From: an uncultured Candidatus Nemicrothrix sp.
GTDB taxonomy: Bacteria; Actinomycetota; Acidimicrobiia; Acidimicrobiales; Acidimicrobilacustridaceae
Length of the DNA: 14,655 nt
Direction of reading: 5' to 3'
Assembly (NCBI GenBank): GCA_903827085.1
Contig: CAIKHC010000236.1
Coordinates: forward strand, 1 to 14,655
Shown here in pieces: positions 13,344-14,655 of this stretch (its first letter is position 1; the number at the start of each line of letters is the position of its first letter). The notes below the pieces were generated by a model that was not told where the DNA came from, ran no database searches, and saw nothing but the letters and a program-made list of their open reading frames with translations. A program made the translations under genes and the position numbers.

Positions 13344-14168
13344 CTACCACAGCTCGTTGACGTAGGTATCGGTTCCGACAACGGTGCGGAAAAACGGTGC
13401 AACGAGATGCACGTCAGCAAGATCGGCAGCTGCGACAGCATCGGTGTAGGTCTTCATGCGGTCGAGCGACTTGGTGACATCGCCACGAACGAAGATGATC
13501 TGCACGAGACGCTCGGTGCCGCCTGCTGGGGTTCCGAGATCCATCGGCTGATCCGCCGCTGGTGTCGCCACCGGCTGCCAGGACGAAACGATTTCGATAT
13601 CGGAACCATTCATGAGTTCGGCGTACGCGCCGGATTTTTCGAGATCGGCATGAACGCTCTTTGCGGTGTTGCCTTCACGGGCATCGAAGAACACGGTGAA
13701 GATGCCGTCGTACGCGCTGTCGAGCGCAACATCAATTGGAACGCCGTCGGAATCGCGATTTGCAGTGCCGATGTAGTCGAACAGATTGGTGTGGGTGTGC
13801 TTGCGCTCGGGGAAGCCGCGATTGTTTGTGTAGAGCCACGTGACGCGTTCGGTACTCCAGTTGTTCCAATCATCGTGATGTCCGCCTTCGATCCAGTAGA
13901 TCGCGACATACGACCCTGAATCGGTCGGGTTGGCAACAGTGGTGTCGCCTTCTGGCCAGCGCAGATCCTTGAGACGGCGCGGTGCGACCCAACGTGAACC
14001 AGACATCTGATGCGGAGCGACCATGCAGCCCGCGTAGAAGTGATCGCGCTCATACCAGCGGTTGTAGGCCGATTCGAAACCAGGGTTGGGATCAACCATG
14101 GTGAGGAGCATCGATCCGACCTTCATCGGGTAGTCGTTAAGGCCGCCAACATCGAGTGGATATGCCAT
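13344..14168 (-). CDS. Unassigned 274-residue protein, possible EthD/dimeric alpha-beta-barrel type
   Basis: I do not recognise a characterised family. The protein has no signal peptide or membrane segment. The N-terminal third, SMLLTMVDPNPGFESAYNRWYERDHFYAG (19-47), resembles the start of EthD- and stress-barrel-type dimeric domains, where a substrate-facing His follows Trp-Tyr-Glu. A middle part has VAIYWIEGG and DGIFTVFFDAREG strands. The C-terminal third, RLVQIIFVRGD with a helix and VHLVAPFF, looks like another ferredoxin-like repeat, so it may be a tandem domain protein. Aromatic residues and His are frequent (YAGCMVAPH, WIEGGHHDDWNNW). The start is the ATG at 14168, with AAGGA (14177-14173) on its strand a few bases upstream; a TTG at 14198 would add only a charged tail. 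It lies between a TauD-like dioxygenase (upstream) and the phosphotransferase, which suggests, but does not prove, a role in oxidative catabolism. Confidence 0.78.
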   Translation of the reverse strand: MAYPLDVGGLNDYPMKVGSMLLTMVDPNPGFESAYNRWYERDHFYAGCMVAPHQMSGSRWVAPRRLKDLRWPEGDTTVANPTDSGSYVAIYWIEGGHHDDWNNWSTERVTWLYTNNRGFPERKHTHTNLFDYIGTANRDSDGVPIDVALDSAYDGIFTVFFDAREGNTAKSVHADLEKSGAYAELMNGSDIEIVSSWQPVATPAADQPMDLGTPAGGTERLVQIIFVRGDVTKSLDRMKTYTDAVAAADLADVHLVAPFFRTVVGTDTYVNELW

Positions 14169-14252
14169 AAGTTCCTTCGCTTTCGAACGCGGGCGCAACG
14201 CCCCCCTATGGGAAGTGAAACTAGCCGTTCAGGGTGGAACACAACGCAGGGA

Positions 14253-14655
14253 TCAGCGCTCGGACGCACCCACGACCGAGACCCGGTACATCAGACGGCG
14301 ACCGGGGAAATCATTGAGGACTCGGTGCATGGTGGAGCGGTTGTCCCACATGAGCAGGTCGCCTTCTCGCCAGTGGTGGCGATAGGTGAAGTGCTCCTTG
14401 ATCGAATGCTGAAAGAGGAACGCAAGGATGGCGTCGCTTTCCTCGGGAGGTAGGCCAACGATGTGGCGGGTGTAGGTCGGGTTGACGAACAAGCCCTTGG
14501 CGCCAGTCTCAGGATGTACTCGAACGACGGGGTGAGCGGTGCGTCGGTCTTGGGCAATGGCATCGGCGTAGTGCTGCGGTGTGGCTCCGCCGAAGCGATA
14601 CCGAAGTTCCGTCGTGCGACTGAGATCGTGAAGTGCAGTAAGGCCTTCGAGATAC
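14253..14655 (-). CDS. TauD/TfdA family Fe(II)/2-oxoglutarate dioxygenase, 5' end cut by window edge
   Basis: The reading frame is open from the right edge to TGA at 14253-14255, giving 133 C-terminal residues (codon phase set by 14654). The family oxidises substrates such as taurine or aryloxyalkanoates, using 2-oxoglutarate and iron. Seen here are the HPVVRVHPETGAKGLFVNPTYTRHIVGLPPEES region and the C-terminal motif WDNRSTMHRVLNDFPGRRLMYR. The His of STMHR is the distal iron ligand and the Arg pair in GRRLMYR contacts 2-oxoglutarate. The HxD metal motif and the N-terminus lie outside the window, so intactness cannot be judged. It ends 84 bases before the 274-residue gene on the same strand. 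The substrate cannot be inferred. Confidence 0.88.
   Translation of the reverse strand, partial: YLEGLTALHDLSRTTELRYRFGGATPQHYADAIAQDRRTAHPVVRVHPETGAKGLFVNPTYTRHIVGLPPEESDAILAFLFQHSIKEHFTYRHHWREGDLLMWDNRSTMHRVLNDFPGRRLMYRVSVVGASER

Noticed and set aside
14169..14198. A TTG start ten codons upstream for the 274-residue protein.
   Set aside because: The ATG at 14168 has a good AAGGA site just upstream, and the extra residues are a charged tail with no fold role.
1..14655. Search by eye for CRISPR repeats, transposase, phage, toxin-antitoxin or defence genes.
   Set aside because: No regularly spaced repeats, inverted terminal repeats, integrase or nuclease motifs were seen; every sizeable coding stretch is accounted for.

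Overview
This window looks like the chromosome of a high-GC Gram-positive bacterium, most likely an actinomycete of the Acidimicrobiia type. That placement is inference. It rests on moderately GC-rich coding sequence, several start codons that sit 6 to 8 bases after a TANNNT -10 box (leaderless transcripts), actinobacterial-style LeuB, CimA and DUF218 proteins, and a leuB / gltX / tRNA-Gln neighbourhood that resembles my recollection of gene order in other actinobacteria. No mobile element, phage gene, CRISPR array or defence system is visible.

Layout. On the minus strand from 1341 to 1 lie greA and a 3'-truncated alpha/beta hydrolase. The divergent intergenic region (1342-1591) holds what I read as a complete transcription attenuator: a 16-codon leader peptide containing Ile-Val-Ile-Ile, a first hairpin, and a second GC-rich hairpin followed by a T-rich tract. 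It lies upstream of a tight plus-strand operon, leuB - ilvE - cimA (1592-5134), which supplies three steps of the citramalate route to isoleucine. A conserved protein of unknown function follows (5146-5706).

A minus-strand L,D-transpeptidase lipoprotein (5749-6663) is divergent from gltX (6767-8182). Then come a DUF218 membrane protein, a tRNA-Gln(CTG) with its own promoter and a strong terminator, a LOG-family nucleotide hydrolase, and a geranylgeranyl-reductase-like flavoprotein. An SDR and a SnoaL-like protein overlap by ATGA (10908-12223). On the minus strand from the right edge come a 5'-truncated TauD/TfdA dioxygenase, an unassigned 274-residue protein and an APH-family phosphotransferase. 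These converge on the SnoaL gene.

How the parts fit. The left half is amino-acid biosynthesis and translation housekeeping. The control codons of the leader (Ile and Val) match the products of the operon below it, and gltX lies two genes before the tRNA-Gln that a non-discriminating GluRS would charge. The right end (SDR, SnoaL, phosphotransferase, TauD-like oxygenase) looks like accessory oxidative metabolism of unknown substrate. The most interesting item is the Ile/Val attenuator, followed by the repeated leaderless promoter geometry and the unassigned 274-residue protein.
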